64,000 bases of DNA from Pseudoneobacillus sp042683745 (GTDB taxonomy: Bacteria > Bacillota > Bacilli > Bacillales > Cytobacillaceae), in the NCBI RefSeq assembly GCF_042683745.1, contig NZ_JBHUJX010000008.1, positions 124,001 to 188,000 of the forward strand, written 5' to 3'. A program made the translations under genes and the position numbers. Under the pieces are notes generated by a model. That model was not told the origin of the DNA. It did not search any database and saw nothing but the letters and a program-made list of their open reading frames with translations. The stretch's first letter is position 1. Every line of letters begins with the position of its first letter. Shown here piece after piece: positions 9,272-17,348 of this stretch.

Positions 9272-10321
9272 TTATAGAACCATTTCTGACTGAACGTAAT
9301 GGAATAAAAGTTTGGCTGTGTTTTCAATAGATGATATATGTGTACGTTCAAAGGCGTGTGAAGAATCAATTCCAGGGCCGATCAAGCCGTGAACAATATC
9401 GCTTCCTGAGCGAATGGCCGCTGATGCATCAGACCCATAAAAAGGATACAGATCGATTTTATATTTAATATCGTGATCCTCGCAAAGCTGGGTTAGTTTT
9501 TTTCGAAGTCCATAGTGATAAGGACCGCTAGCATCCTTTGCACAAATAGATACAGTATATTCATCAGTAGCTTGACCGTCACCCATTGCCCCCATATCAA
9601 CAGCTAAATATTCGACAGTTTCAGGTGTAATATTGGAATTACCCCCATAGCCAATTTCTTCATTATTGGAAATGAGAAAATGAGTAGTATAAGGTAATGT
9701 AATATTGTCTGTTACAATTTGTTTCATTAGTTGCAATAAGATTCCGACACTTGCTTTGTCATCAAGGTGGCGAGATTTAATGTAACCACTGTCTGTTAAT
9801 TCAACTCGTGGGTCAAAAGAGACGAAGTCCCCAACTTCAATACCAAGTGCACGCACTTCATCTGCACTATGTACTTTTTCATCAAGTCGAACTTCCATAT
9901 TATCAATATTTCGTTCTGCTTTACCAGCATCCTTATATACGTGGACAGATTGTTGATGCATTAAAATTGTTCCGCTAATCGTTTTACCAGAAGATGTTTC
10001 TATTTGACAGTATTCACCTTCAATAGAGTTATATTTAAACCCACCGATTAAATCAATTTTTAATCGACCACTTGATTTGATTTCCTTCACCATTGCGCCA
10101 AGAGTATCTACGTGAGCGGTTAGCATGCGGTGTATCTGTGTATTTTTTCCGTGGATGGTTGCAATGAGTCCACCTTTACGGTTTCTATACGTTTCCACTT
10201 TAAGTTCTTTCAAAAATTTTTCAACAAACGTAATGACCGTATTTGTATTTCCTGAAGGGCTTGGAATGGAGACTAATTCTTTTATTAAGTTAAGAGTTTC
10301 TTTTGAGCAAGGATATGGCAT
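9272..10321 (-). CDS. yhfE: M42-family metallopeptidase (YhfE-like aminopeptidase)
   Basis: A 349-residue cytosolic peptidase of clan MH, family M42 (glutamyl aminopeptidase/endoglucanase M type), binding two metal ions. Metal and catalytic residues are visible: H70 and D72 in LTAHVDTLG, D in SRHLDDKASVG, the Glu pair in SNNEEIGYGG, D in VDMGAMGDG and the final His in SSHAFERTH. The sequence is very close to B. subtilis YhfE as I recall it, including GLIATIHG and IGPGIDSSHAFERT. AGAGAGG precedes the ATG at a good distance. It is a single-gene unit with its own terminator, and its cellular substrate is unknown. Confidence 0.93.
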   Translation of the reverse strand: MPYPCSKETLNLIKELVSIPSPSGNTNTVITFVEKFLKELKVETYRNRKGGLIATIHGKNTQIHRMLTAHVDTLGAMVKEIKSSGRLKIDLIGGFKYNSIEGEYCQIETSSGKTISGTILMHQQSVHVYKDAGKAERNIDNMEVRLDEKVHSADEVRALGIEVGDFVSFDPRVELTDSGYIKSRHLDDKASVGILLQLMKQIVTDNITLPYTTHFLISNNEEIGYGGNSNITPETVEYLAVDMGAMGDGQATDEYTVSICAKDASGPYHYGLRKKLTQLCEDHDIKYKIDLYPFYGSDASAAIRSGSDIVHGLIGPGIDSSHAFERTHISSIENTAKLLFHYVQSEMVL

Positions 10322-10446
10322 TTTAATACCTCTCTTCTATGTAATGTGAAAAACATTTCCTCTAAAAATTATACAATTGTTAAGAGGAAGATGAATAGTT
10401 AAAAGTGTATGTATTGATAAAATTGTTTGAAAACATATAAAAAAAA

Positions 10447-10467
10447 AGCACCCCTCAAAGAGATGCT
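10447..10467 (-). terminator. terminator after ytvI-like gene
   Basis: On the minus strand AGCATCTC pairs with GGGGTGCT with minor mismatch, followed by at least eight T. Confidence 0.75.
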
Positions 10468-10472
10468 ATCAA

Positions 10473-11504
10473 TTAGATTCTAAAATTCAACTTAATAATG
10501 TTTGCTTTTACTAAAGTGTTCCAGACGATAACAATCCCAGGTCCAACGAACATTCCAATAAAACCTATGAGTTTAAAACCGATAAATAAACTAATTAGTG
10601 AGGCAAGAGGTGAAATACCTAGATTTTGGGATAATACTTTTGGCTCTATGATTCTTCTAATTATAGTTATTAAGACAAACAATAAGATGAGTCCTGTTCC
10701 AAGGAAATCATTATTTTGCAAGAAAGCAACCACCGCCCACGGCACTAAAACCGATCCCGTACCGAGAATAGGTAAAATATCTACGATCACAATCAACAAG
10801 GCAATAGCTGATTTATATGGGACTTGTAAAATCCATAAACCGGTAAAAGCTAAAAGAAAAGTGATAAAGCTTAGGATGATTTGAGCTTTGATAAATCCAA
10901 TGGAAGCATTTGCTAATGGTTTAAGGACAAGATTAATTTTCTCTCTTGTTTGGTCTTTTAAATATGAATTAAACTTATTGATAATATTTGGAAATTCTAA
11001 ACTGATCAGAAATAAGGCAATTAAATAGATGAGAAATTCCACTAAAAAACTAGGAATAGTTGTCAACAGGGAGATTATTGCTTCTCCAGTATTTCGTAAA
11101 AATTGATTTAATCCCTCAATATTATTCTCAAATGATTTTTCAATAGAGGAAATGACATCAGGCGGTAAATTACTTACATATTGTTCCCATTTCTTGATCA
11201 ATGGATAGATACCTGACTCGTAAAAATTAATCACTACATGAGTGGTTTGTTTTGAAATTTCGGTTGCCTTTTGTGTCAGTGTAGATACAGCGTAATAAAA
11301 TGATAAAAATAAAAGAATGATATAACTTAGAAAGGTGACAAGAACGGCTTGAAGACGTTTAAATCGAACCTTTTGAATTAGTGTTTGGATCACCCGTTCT
11401 AGCATAGCTGCAGTGATTCCAGCAAATACGATTGGTAACATGTACGGTAATATGAGATATAAAATAATTAAGCCAATTATGATAAAGGTCCATTTTTTCC
11501 ACAT
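10473..11504 (-). CDS. AI-2E family transporter, YtvI-like sporulation membrane protein
   Basis: A 343-residue polytopic membrane protein of the AI-2E transporter (DUF20/PF01594) family. An N-terminal hydrophobic pair is followed by a soluble helical region (about 90-140) and then five to six membrane helices. These contain the family landmark VPYKSAIALLIVIVDILPILGTGSVLVPWA and the C-terminal EPKVLSQNLGISPLASLISLFIGFKL. The DILPILGTG form and overall length are closest to the sporulation protein YtvI, but other AI-2E paralogues exist. The ATG at 11504 follows GAGGAG, and the 11-residue upstream extension to 11537 is unlikely. No partners are adjacent. Confidence 0.82.
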   Translation of the reverse strand: MWKKWTFIIIGLIILYLILPYMLPIVFAGITAAMLERVIQTLIQKVRFKRLQAVLVTFLSYIILLFLSFYYAVSTLTQKATEISKQTTHVVINFYESGIYPLIKKWEQYVSNLPPDVISSIEKSFENNIEGLNQFLRNTGEAIISLLTTIPSFLVEFLIYLIALFLISLEFPNIINKFNSYLKDQTREKINLVLKPLANASIGFIKAQIILSFITFLLAFTGLWILQVPYKSAIALLIVIVDILPILGTGSVLVPWAVVAFLQNNDFLGTGLILLFVLITIIRRIIEPKVLSQNLGISPLASLISLFIGFKLIGFIGMFVGPGIVIVWNTLVKANIIKLNFRI

Positions 11505-11617
11505 AAAAGTAACTCTCCTCGAAACATCAATTAACAAAAGACACTAAGATAATTATAGAGTGTTACCTACAGAATGTATATTTATAAACATAAAATTCTT
11601 TCAAGTAATAAAAAAGA

Positions 11618-11631
11618 CCCCTATCAAGGGG
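11618..11631 (-). terminator. short terminator-like hairpin after CBO0543 gene
   Basis: On the minus strand CCCC and GGGG pair around a six-base loop, then TCTTTTTTATTA. The stem is short, so efficiency is doubtful. Confidence 0.5.
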
Positions 11632-11643
11632 AAGAGTAAGTTT

Positions 11644-12150
11644 CTATTTTAAAGGAATATCGAAAATTTGAAGTAAAGTGATAATAATGATGATCGACAG
11701 AAAATAAGAAAGAAAAGGTCGGGTGTAATGTAGTCGTATCATGGTGTACATCACCACATAAAAAAGTGGTTCCATCCAATAAGTATAGCCATTATTTAAT
11801 TCTATTTTTTTGAAATAGATGTAAATATATTCAATGATTGTAGAAACGATGATCCATTTAAAAATATAAAAAAATTGCTTTGTACGGGCTTGTTGAAATG
11901 GAAAATTCGATAAGAACATTAAAGTTATCCCTGGGAGAATGATAAATGTATATAAAAGGGCCGTTAAGACATGTGATTTAGGGAAACCACTGGGAATGTA
12001 TTGCCAAAGAAGTTTCTCAGCGCAAAGCACCTCATATAATAAATTTAAAATGATAACGTAAAAGATCGTAATAGCATACTTTGGCCATTCCCTCCAGTTT
12101 CCTTTATAAAATGAAAGAATCCCAATTAGACCAGTCAGAAACAAATGCAT
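11644..12150 (-). CDS. CBO0543-type multi-pass membrane protein
   Basis: A 168-residue, very hydrophobic protein with five likely membrane helices. Landmarks of the CBO0543 family are visible: GNWREWPKYAITIFYVIILNLLYEVLC near the N-terminus, LLWQYIPSGFPKSHVLTALLYTFIILPGITLMFLSNFP in the middle, and the RLHYTRPFLSYFLS end. The family is common in Bacillus, often in several copies, and has no known function. The start ATG is preceded by AAGGGG at short distance. Nothing in the neighbourhood suggests a partner. Confidence 0.7.
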   Translation of the reverse strand: MHLFLTGLIGILSFYKGNWREWPKYAITIFYVIILNLLYEVLCAEKLLWQYIPSGFPKSHVLTALLYTFIILPGITLMFLSNFPFQQARTKQFFYIFKWIIVSTIIEYIYIYFKKIELNNGYTYWMEPLFYVVMYTMIRLHYTRPFLSYFLSIIIIITLLQIFDIPLK

Positions 12151-12235
12151 ATGAAAACCCCTTAAGTATAAGTACGATATTAACTCTTTCCAAAAGTATT
12201 ATTTCCAAATAAATGGAATATAATCCGAAACGTTA

Positions 12236-12290
12236 CTTTACCGCATTAAAGTAACGGGGGACTGACCCCCAGTACTTTAACGCGATAAAG
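12236..12290. repeat. palindromic REP-like element
   Basis: A 55-base imperfect palindrome. Outer arms begin CTTTACCGCATTAAAGTA and end TACTTTAACGCGATAAAG, and a GGGGG/CCCCC inner stem closes an ACTGA loop. Outer arms differ at only a few positions. No T-run follows, so it does not look like a simple terminator. It resembles small dispersed palindromes of Bacillus genomes. Confidence 0.65.
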
Positions 12291-12328
12291 AGGATGGGTG
12301 CTTGACAATAATTTTGTGTACCTCATAA

Positions 12329-12475
12329 CGCTATACGGGTTTAATCGGGCCAATAGAACTTTATGAAACAAATCCCGATATCCCTGAATTGAAAAATTTG
12401 TTAATAGAACGAAAGCATAAGGCTACAATAGATATGATTCATGATACTACCCCTTGGTGGGATTGGAATTGGTAA
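12329..12475 (+). pseudogene. 3' remnant of an unidentified gene
   Basis: A 48-codon open stretch reads RYTGLIGPIELYETNPDIPE and continues to KATIDMIHDTTPWWDWNW before TAA. It has protein-like composition and an unusual Trp-rich end. A stop codon lies immediately upstream in frame, and no start codon or ribosome site exists for the fragment. The simplest reading is the C-terminal tail of a gene whose front was lost, possibly when the neighbouring palindromic element inserted. I do not recognise the family. Confidence 0.4.
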
Positions 12476-12523
12476 AGAGACAAAGCATATAATAAGTTAA
12501 AACATCTATCGTTAAAGTAAGAA

Positions 12524-12558
12524 AAGGGTCTGTTTCTACTCATGAGAAACAGACCCTT
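12524..12558. terminator. strong 14-bp hairpin, probable bidirectional terminator
   Basis: Perfect 14-bp arms AAGGGTCTGTTTCT and AGAAACAGACCCTT flank a 7-base loop. The minus-strand side runs into TTTTCTTA, and the plus-strand side has only a weak T-run. Confidence 0.7.
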
Positions 12559-12638
12559 ATTGTTGCTGAAATTGTAACATATTTTATAAAGAAATGATGA
12601 TAATATTTATTTATAAACTGAAGAGGAGACATGTGAAT

Positions 12639-12938
12639 ATGGATCGATTATTGAAAGCAATAGAGGAAATAAAAACAGTTGTCCTCTCTAATCAAAGTAA
12701 ACTAGAAAGTATTGAAAAAAGACTTTCACGACTTGAAAAGGTAGATAGTATTGAACATCGAGTGGCGGTTAATCAAATTGATCTTTCAGATATAAAAGAA
12801 GTGTTAGAAGGTATTAAAGAGAACTTTCTTATCGATGGGGGAAGTGAAATAAAAAATATTCATAAGAGATTAGATTCCCATCTGATCAAACTTGCTAGAG
12901 CTGAAGAGGATATTATTATTTTAAAGACAAAATCGTAA
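12639..12938 (+). CDS. small coiled-coil protein, function unknown
   Basis: A 99-residue, charged, all-helical protein. Heptad-like hydrophobic spacing runs through LLKAIEEIKTVVLSNQSKLESIEKRLSRLEKV and again through the C-terminal IKNIHKRLDSHLIKLARAEEDIIILK. It is therefore probably a coiled-coil oligomer. The ATG at 12639 lies ten bases after AGAGGAG. A GTG six bases earlier is possible, and the frame extends to 12594 without support. It is followed after 25 bases by the CGCGG protein, so the two may be co-transcribed. I do not recognise the family. Confidence 0.6.
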   Translation: MDRLLKAIEEIKTVVLSNQSKLESIEKRLSRLEKVDSIEHRVAVNQIDLSDIKEVLEGIKENFLIDGGSEIKNIHKRLDSHLIKLARAEEDIIILKTKS

Positions 12939-12963
12939 AGACGTGTACTTTAAAGGAGTATTT

Positions 12964-13224
12964 ATGGATAAAGATTGGACAAAAGATCTTGAGCATGATG
13001 AATACGAAAACGACATTGACATAATTTTGAAAGATGCCATAAAAGCAGTTGAAGACACTTCACCAGGAAAATTTGTTAATCTCGTGACATCTAAAAATTT
13101 TGGGAGTCCCGTAGTATATTTGCAACCATTAATTGAAGAGGTTTTTAAAGATACAGTTTCATTAAAATTTATTGATCAATGTGGATGCGGTGGATATGTA
13201 TTAAGGGTATGGAAACTAAACTAG
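12964..13224 (+). CDS. CGCGG-family putative radical-SAM-modified peptide precursor
   Basis: An 86-residue acidic protein (MDKDWTKDLEHDEYEND...) ending FIDQCGCGGYVLRVWKLN. The CGCGG motif near the C-terminus, the preceding PGKFVNLVTSKNFGSP segment and the overall length agree with the protein family annotated as CGCGG family rSAM-modified RiPP. That family is known from haloarchaea and Bacillaceae, and the two Cys with surrounding Gly are thought to be the modified part. No radical SAM or protease gene lies next to it. The only radical SAM gene in the window is hemZ, 36 kb away. The ATG at 12964 has AAAGGAG five bases upstream. The family link is from memory of the motif. Confidence 0.65.
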   Translation: MDKDWTKDLEHDEYENDIDIILKDAIKAVEDTSPGKFVNLVTSKNFGSPVVYLQPLIEEVFKDTVSLKFIDQCGCGGYVLRVWKLN

Positions 13225-13230
13225 CATAAT

Positions 13231-13259
13231 CATTAGTGGGGGACGAACCCTCACTAATG
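13231..13259. terminator. hairpin between CGCGG gene and convergent GNAT gene
   Basis: CATTAGTGGGGG pairs with CCCTCACTAATG with one mismatch around an ACGAA loop. There is no T-run on either side, so it may be a weak terminator or an mRNA-stabilising hairpin. Confidence 0.45.
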
Positions 13260-13265
13260 AAATCT

Positions 13266-13808
13266 TCACTTAATCCAATCTTTTTTTAACATTCCGTAAA
13301 CAATTAAATCATGAAAACGTCCATAAAGTTTTTCCCCATCACGAATAATTCCTTCTTGCATAAAGCCTAATCTTTCGGGGATCGCACGACTTTTGTCATT
13401 ATAGGCACCACATCTTATTTCCACCCGATTTAAATGAAGTTCAAAAAAAACATAATTAAGAATTGCTTGTACAGTTCTCGTCATAATTCCTTTCCCTTGA
13501 AACCCTTCTGCTAGATAGTAGCCAATTGTTGTTTGGTGATTATTCCAATCGATTTGATGAAGTCCGATGGCCCCTACTAATCTTCCTTTAAAACGAATTC
13601 CTAAATTAAATCCATTATTATCGGCAAATTGTTTTAACCACATAGGAATGATTGAGTGGTACTGTAACGGAGATTCCATGGAGTCTACCCAAGGTAACCA
13701 TTCGCGTAAATGAAGACGATTTTGATCGATTAGATAAAAAAGCTCTTCAGCGTGATGAAGCTGAAACAATTGCAATTCAATATCTGAATCTACTTTTAAT
13801 GTAAACAT
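13266..13808 (-). CDS. GNAT acetyltransferase, RimJ/RimL type (YdaF-like)
   Basis: A 180-residue acetyltransferase of the ribosomal-protein N-acetyltransferase branch. The acetyl-CoA binding loop is seen as LAEGFQGKGIMTRTVQAIL, the fourth motif as LHLNRVEIRCGAYNDKSRAIPERLGF, and the N-terminal part (MFTLKVDSDIELQLFQLHHAEELF) is close to B. subtilis YdaF. YdaF is described as a probable ribosomal protein Ser/Ala acetyltransferase, but the substrate here is not known. AGGAAAGG precedes the ATG. The gene lies alone between the CGCGG gene and a dispersed repeat. Confidence 0.85.
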   Translation of the reverse strand: MFTLKVDSDIELQLFQLHHAEELFYLIDQNRLHLREWLPWVDSMESPLQYHSIIPMWLKQFADNNGFNLGIRFKGRLVGAIGLHQIDWNNHQTTIGYYLAEGFQGKGIMTRTVQAILNYVFFELHLNRVEIRCGAYNDKSRAIPERLGFMQEGIIRDGEKLYGRFHDLIVYGMLKKDWIK

Positions 13809-13833
13809 TTTTTCACCTTTCCTTTTTCAAAAG

Positions 13834-14046
13834 ATAAGAAAACATTTTCAGACTTCGAAAATTGGTCTAGTGCAAGCGTCTTATCCCCGACGTACTGGAA
13901 GTACTAGTGTCGACAATGCGACAGGACGCTGCGCTTTTGTCTACCACGAGGTAAAATGTTCGCCAGCCAAAAATTCAAAGAATGACTTTCCGGCTGGCGA
14001 AGCATTTGCTTGTCGGGGCTGATCAAGGCGCCCGCGCTTTTCTTAT
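13834..14046 (+). repeat. dispersed repeat copy A (medium form)
   Basis: First of five related elements. It begins GATAAGAAAA and ends CTTTTCTTAT, giving short terminal inverted repeats. Inside are a segment with GTACTAGTGTCGACAATGCG and then a hairpin with arms TTCGCCAGCC and GGCTGGCGAA. The GCATTTGCTTGTCGGGGCTG segment pairs back to the CCCCGACG near the start. The small inner stem has mismatches here, so this copy is partly decayed. It lies between two minus-strand genes. Confidence 0.9.
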
Positions 14047-14054
14047 TGTTTCAT

Positions 14055-15191
14055 TCATTTATATATGGATGAGTTTAAGGGAAGAATAATTGAGAATACC
14101 GTTTGATCTATACTAGAATAACAGTTTAAATCTCCTTTATGTTTTTCGATAATTTCACGGCAAACAAAAAGACCGAGACCAGTACCTAGCTTCTTTGTTG
14201 TAAAGAAAGGCTCAAATATCGTTTTTTGAAGCTCTTCAGGAATTTTCGGTCCATTATTACCGATATTAATTTGGATAAAGGATTCAGATAACAAATTACA
14301 CTTAATATGAATAACGGGTTCTTCCATTCTATGGTGTCCTAATACATCAATCGCATTAAAAATGATATTAATTAGGACTTGTCGAATTTCATCCGCGTAT
14401 CCATATAGATCAACATCATCTATAAATTCTTTTATTATTTTCACTTTAACATCTAGTATGCTTGGATAAAGGAACACAAGTACTTCTTCAAGTAAGGTAT
14501 TTAGTGAAAAGGTGGTTTTTTCCTTTCCGATAAGTTCCTTTTTCGATAACAAAAGGAACTGAGATATTCTAAAATTGAGTTGTTCAAGTTCATTCGAAAT
14601 AATATCTAAATACTTCATACCTGGATACTCTGACTTTATAAGCTGTATAAAGCCTTGGATCGAGGTTAATGGATTCCTAAATTCATGAACAAAACTAGAG
14701 GTCATTTGCCCAAGAAGGGTTAAGCGATCTTCGTGGGTGGAATCAATCATCTGTGTTTTTTCCTCAATGATTTTATTTTTAGCATCAGTATAGCTAGAGA
14801 TCGCAAAGTATAAGAATTTATCAAAGTTATAATTGATTTTTTTTATCGCTTCTTGAATGACATCCCAGCTAAGTTTGGTTTCTAGTAACCTTTGGTGGAT
14901 AAGCGTTCTACCTATACCAACATTATTAACAAAATCACCAATATTGATATTTGCTTGAACTCTTTCTTTGACTACTCTTTCAGCAAGATTCTGAATGAGA
15001 TTTTCAATTTGATTGTCTGGAAGCGCATAAATATTCAAGAGGATATTAAACATAGACTCGCCATTTTCACGAATTTGTCTTATAAATGGATCTTCACTGG
15101 AGACGATAATTGATTCGGCCCATTCATTTAACATTTCTTCTCTATGAGTTGATAAATAGTCGATTAATTTTATTTTAGTATTGGATAACAT
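14055..15191 (-). CDS. sensor histidine kinase with N-terminal HisK_N domain
   Basis: A 378-residue soluble kinase with no membrane helix. Residues 1-150 look like the HisK_N sensory domain found in Bacillus sporulation-type kinases (LIDYLSTHREEMLNEWAESII...). A HisKA domain follows with the phospho-His in SSFVHEFRNPLTSIQGF, then a HATPase_c domain with N box INIIFNAIDVL and G2 box KLGTGLGLFVCREIIEKHKG. There is no response regulator beside it, which is typical of orphan kinases feeding the Spo0 phosphorelay. The start ATG at 15191 has AGGTTTGAG upstream. Signal and target are unknown. Confidence 0.85.
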   Translation of the reverse strand: MLSNTKIKLIDYLSTHREEMLNEWAESIIVSSEDPFIRQIRENGESMFNILLNIYALPDNQIENLIQNLAERVVKERVQANINIGDFVNNVGIGRTLIHQRLLETKLSWDVIQEAIKKINYNFDKFLYFAISSYTDAKNKIIEEKTQMIDSTHEDRLTLLGQMTSSFVHEFRNPLTSIQGFIQLIKSEYPGMKYLDIISNELEQLNFRISQFLLLSKKELIGKEKTTFSLNTLLEEVLVFLYPSILDVKVKIIKEFIDDVDLYGYADEIRQVLINIIFNAIDVLGHHRMEEPVIHIKCNLLSESFIQINIGNNGPKIPEELQKTIFEPFFTTKKLGTGLGLFVCREIIEKHKGDLNCYSSIDQTVFSIILPLNSSIYK

Positions 15192-15328
15192 CTCAAACCT
15201 CCATGGTTTCCAAGAATGCTTCTATGTTATCAATAGTATTCGAGTCATTTTGGTAATTTCCTCTATCGAGTTTTGTAGAAACGTAAGAAATTATGACGAA
15301 AAATATTGAAAATGAGGATGTATAATCC

Positions 15329-16201
15329 TTAATTATCAAAAAATGGTTCAATATGGATAAAAGCATTTTCTACTTCATGTTTTTCTTTAAGAAGGCTCTC
15401 AATTTCTTCCGTTATGCGATGACTTTCAATCACATCGAGTTTTGGGTTCACGTGAATCGTTGTTTCTAAAAAAATATAATTCCCATGTGTCCTTGCTTTG
15501 ACATCTGTTACATCCAAAACCCCTGGTGTTTCCTTAATCGTTTTTTCAATATTTAACAATTGCTCTTGATCAAAACCATCAGTCAATGTGTGGGTAGCCT
15601 CTGTGAATATATGCCAGGCTGTTCTACAAATAATTAATCCAACGATCACAGCCGCAACGACATCAAGTAATGGTATTCCAATGTATGTTCCAACAATTCC
15701 AATAAAAGCACCAATACTGACAAAAGCATCTGAACGATTATCATACGCAACAGCTTTGATGGAAGCGCTTTTAATTTTACGACTTAGAGAAAGATTGTAC
15801 CGATAAACACCGAACATCACCATTGCAGAAAATAGTGCTGTCCAGGCAGTTATCCAATCTGGATGGGAAGAATGTTGAGAGAAGAAAGATTGGACCCCTC
15901 CAATAATGACATTAACCCCAACAGACATCATAATAAATGCTGCTACAAGTGAAGCGATAGATTCTGCACGGTAATGTCCGTACAAATGATTGTCATCAGG
16001 CGGTTTTCTAGCTATCTTTAATCCAATTAGGACTGCTATCGACGCGATAATGTCGGTAGAGTTATTTAAGCCATCTGCCCATAAACCTTCTGAATGGCCG
16101 ATTTTTCCAATTGTTAATTTAATTGTAGCTAATATGATATAGGCAAAAATGCTAATCCAAGCACCTTTTTCTCCTGCCTTGAGTTGAGAATTCGTTTCCA
16201 T
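15329..16201 (-). CDS. CDF-family cation exporter (MneP/MneS-like)
   Basis: A 290-residue cation diffusion facilitator with six membrane helices and a C-terminal cytosolic ferredoxin-like domain (about 205-290). Metal-site residues appear as WADGLNNSTDIIAS on helix 2 and AVAYDNRSDAFVS on helix 5. This Asn/Asp-rich form is typical of the Mn(II) exporters MneP (YdfM) and MneS (YeaB), rather than His-containing Zn exporters. The sequence resembles both, so no symbol is given. ATG at 16201 follows GGGGGT, and the frame upstream to 16426 runs over the riboswitch of thiT on the other strand and is not coding. No riboswitch for Mn was seen. Confidence 0.88.
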   Translation of the reverse strand: METNSQLKAGEKGAWISIFAYIILATIKLTIGKIGHSEGLWADGLNNSTDIIASIAVLIGLKIARKPPDDNHLYGHYRAESIASLVAAFIMMSVGVNVIIGGVQSFFSQHSSHPDWITAWTALFSAMVMFGVYRYNLSLSRKIKSASIKAVAYDNRSDAFVSIGAFIGIVGTYIGIPLLDVVAAVIVGLIICRTAWHIFTEATHTLTDGFDQEQLLNIEKTIKETPGVLDVTDVKARTHGNYIFLETTIHVNPKLDVIESHRITEEIESLLKEKHEVENAFIHIEPFFDN

Positions 16202-16351
16202 GTAGTGACCCCCATTATGTAAATAGCATTTATACCTTAACAAATGAAATCCATGTGGGTCTATAGAAAAAATGTCTACTTGATACAGGTCTATTGAAGG
16301 CAGTGAAATAATTTGGCTGTAGGAAAAATTTAAATAGATTGTAAGTTTTAC

Positions 16352-16380
16352 TTGTAAAGAAGATAAAATCATTGTATAGT
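16352..16380 (+). promoter_or_regulatory. sigma-A type promoter of thiT
   Basis: TTGTAA and TATAGT are separated by 17 bases. The predicted transcript start near 16387 lies about 20 bases before the TPP aptamer. Confidence 0.6.
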
Positions 16381-16407
16381 CAAGATGTTTGAATAAATAA
16401 ATATTAT

Positions 16408-16495
16408 CCACAAGGGGAGCCGACATTCGGCTGAGAGTGAGCGTTTGAGTTCTAACCCTTTGAACCTGTTAGTTAATGCTAGCGTAGGAATGTGG
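16408..16495 (+). promoter_or_regulatory. TPP riboswitch (THI element)
   Basis: A complete thiamine pyrophosphate aptamer. The closing helix CCACA/TGTGG encloses GGGGAGCC, the invariant GGCTGAGAGTGAGCG, then TGAACCTG and TTAATGCTAGCGTAGG. It precedes thiT and is followed directly by an intrinsic terminator. It is therefore expected to switch off transcription when TPP is abundant. Confidence 0.95.
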
Positions 16496-16505
16496 TTTGG
16501 GATCG

Positions 16506-16542
16506 AAGCAATGTGGACCGTCCAAAACCGTCTATATTGCTT
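16506..16542 (+). terminator. riboswitch expression-platform terminator
   Basis: AAGCAAT pairs with ATTGCTT, with an inner GAC/GTC pair, followed by TTTTTTATTT. It lies 10 bases after the TPP aptamer and about 90 bases before thiT. Confidence 0.8.
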
Positions 16543-16631
16543 TTTTATTTACCAAAAAACTGAAAATCTATACGTGAGTAACGCAGAGGGTTATAATCAA
16601 ACGTTTCCGAAAATTAAGGGGGAAACGGAGA

Positions 16632-17201
16632 ATGAAACAGAACAAAACATTATTTTTAGTAGAGATTGCGATCTTTACAGCATTGGCTTTTTTATTAGAT
16701 CTCGTATCGGGCTTTATTTTTTCAAGAATATGGCCGCAAGGTGGGTCGGTTTCGATTGCGATGGTGCCAATCTTCTTAATGGCGTTTCGTTGGGGAATAA
16801 AGGGCGGTGTCTTAACAGGCTTTTTATTAGGATTACTTCAATTTGTACTAGGATATTCGCAAATCTATACTCCTGTACAAGGTATTATTGATTATTTAGT
16901 GGCATTTTCCGTTGTTGGATTGGCTGGAGTTTTCGTTGGTCAAATCAAGCTAGGTGTTCAGAAACAAAAAAAAGGCCAATGGATGCTTTTTGCAACAATT
17001 GGGATTTTTATCGGAAGTCTTTTAAGATTTCTTTCTCATTATTATACAGGAATTGTCTTTTTTGGTGAGTATGCACCGAAAGGTACGCCAGCTGCACTAT
17101 ATTCATTCATTTATAATGGAACATATATGCTTCCGAGCTTTATTTTAAGTGCCATCATTGTTATTTTAGTCATTAGTGCTGCACCGAAGAAAATGATATA
17201 A
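16632..17201 (+). CDS. thiT: energy-coupled thiamine transporter substrate-binding protein
   Basis: The 189-residue S component of an ECF-type thiamine transporter (ThiT/YuaJ), which works with the shared EcfA/A'/T module encoded elsewhere. Six hydrophobic helices are visible. The family landmarks DLVSGFIFSRIWPQGGSVSIAMVPIFLMAFRWG (including the thiamine-contacting Trp), GFLLGLLQFVLG, QGIIDYLVAF and SHYYTGIVFFGEYAPKG are all present. The start ATG follows GGGGGAAACGGAG. Its position behind a TPP riboswitch agrees with thiamine as the substrate. Confidence 0.95.
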   Translation: MKQNKTLFLVEIAIFTALAFLLDLVSGFIFSRIWPQGGSVSIAMVPIFLMAFRWGIKGGVLTGFLLGLLQFVLGYSQIYTPVQGIIDYLVAFSVVGLAGVFVGQIKLGVQKQKKGQWMLFATIGIFIGSLLRFLSHYYTGIVFFGEYAPKGTPAALYSFIYNGTYMLPSFILSAIIVILVISAAPKKMI

Positions 17202-17204
17202 AGT

Positions 17205-17346
17205 GAAACTTCCGTCAATGGGGGTGTTCTTCATCCCACACTGATGGTTAGTTGAACCAATACGGGCAGTTGACCCCGACCTATCTTCTTTGTTCTCTTA
17301 GAATCTTGAGGTGGGGGTCTTACTGCCCGTTATGTTGGGATAAATG
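17205..17346 (+). ncRNA. candidate structured RNA (three-way junction) after thiT
   Basis: The 3' flank of thiT can fold into a compact shape. P1 pairs ATCCCA (17233-17238) with TGGGAT (17336-17341). P2 is GGTT/AACC (17246-17249/17255-17258). The long P3 pairs ACGGGCAGT (17262-17270) with ACTGCCCGT (17322-17330) and continues as GACCCC/GGGGTC. A strong terminator follows at once. No open frame explains the sequence. It could be a processed 3' UTR or an independent small RNA, and I do not recognise the class with certainty. Confidence 0.55.
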
Positions 17347-17348
17347 TG

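Noticed and set aside
15329..16426. Longer CDF protein starting at 16426
   Set aside because: The extra 75 residues are antisense to the riboswitch and its promoter; the family start is at 16201.
16445..16891. ORF across the TPP riboswitch and thiT start
   Set aside because: It covers the aptamer and terminator and reads thiT in a wrong frame.
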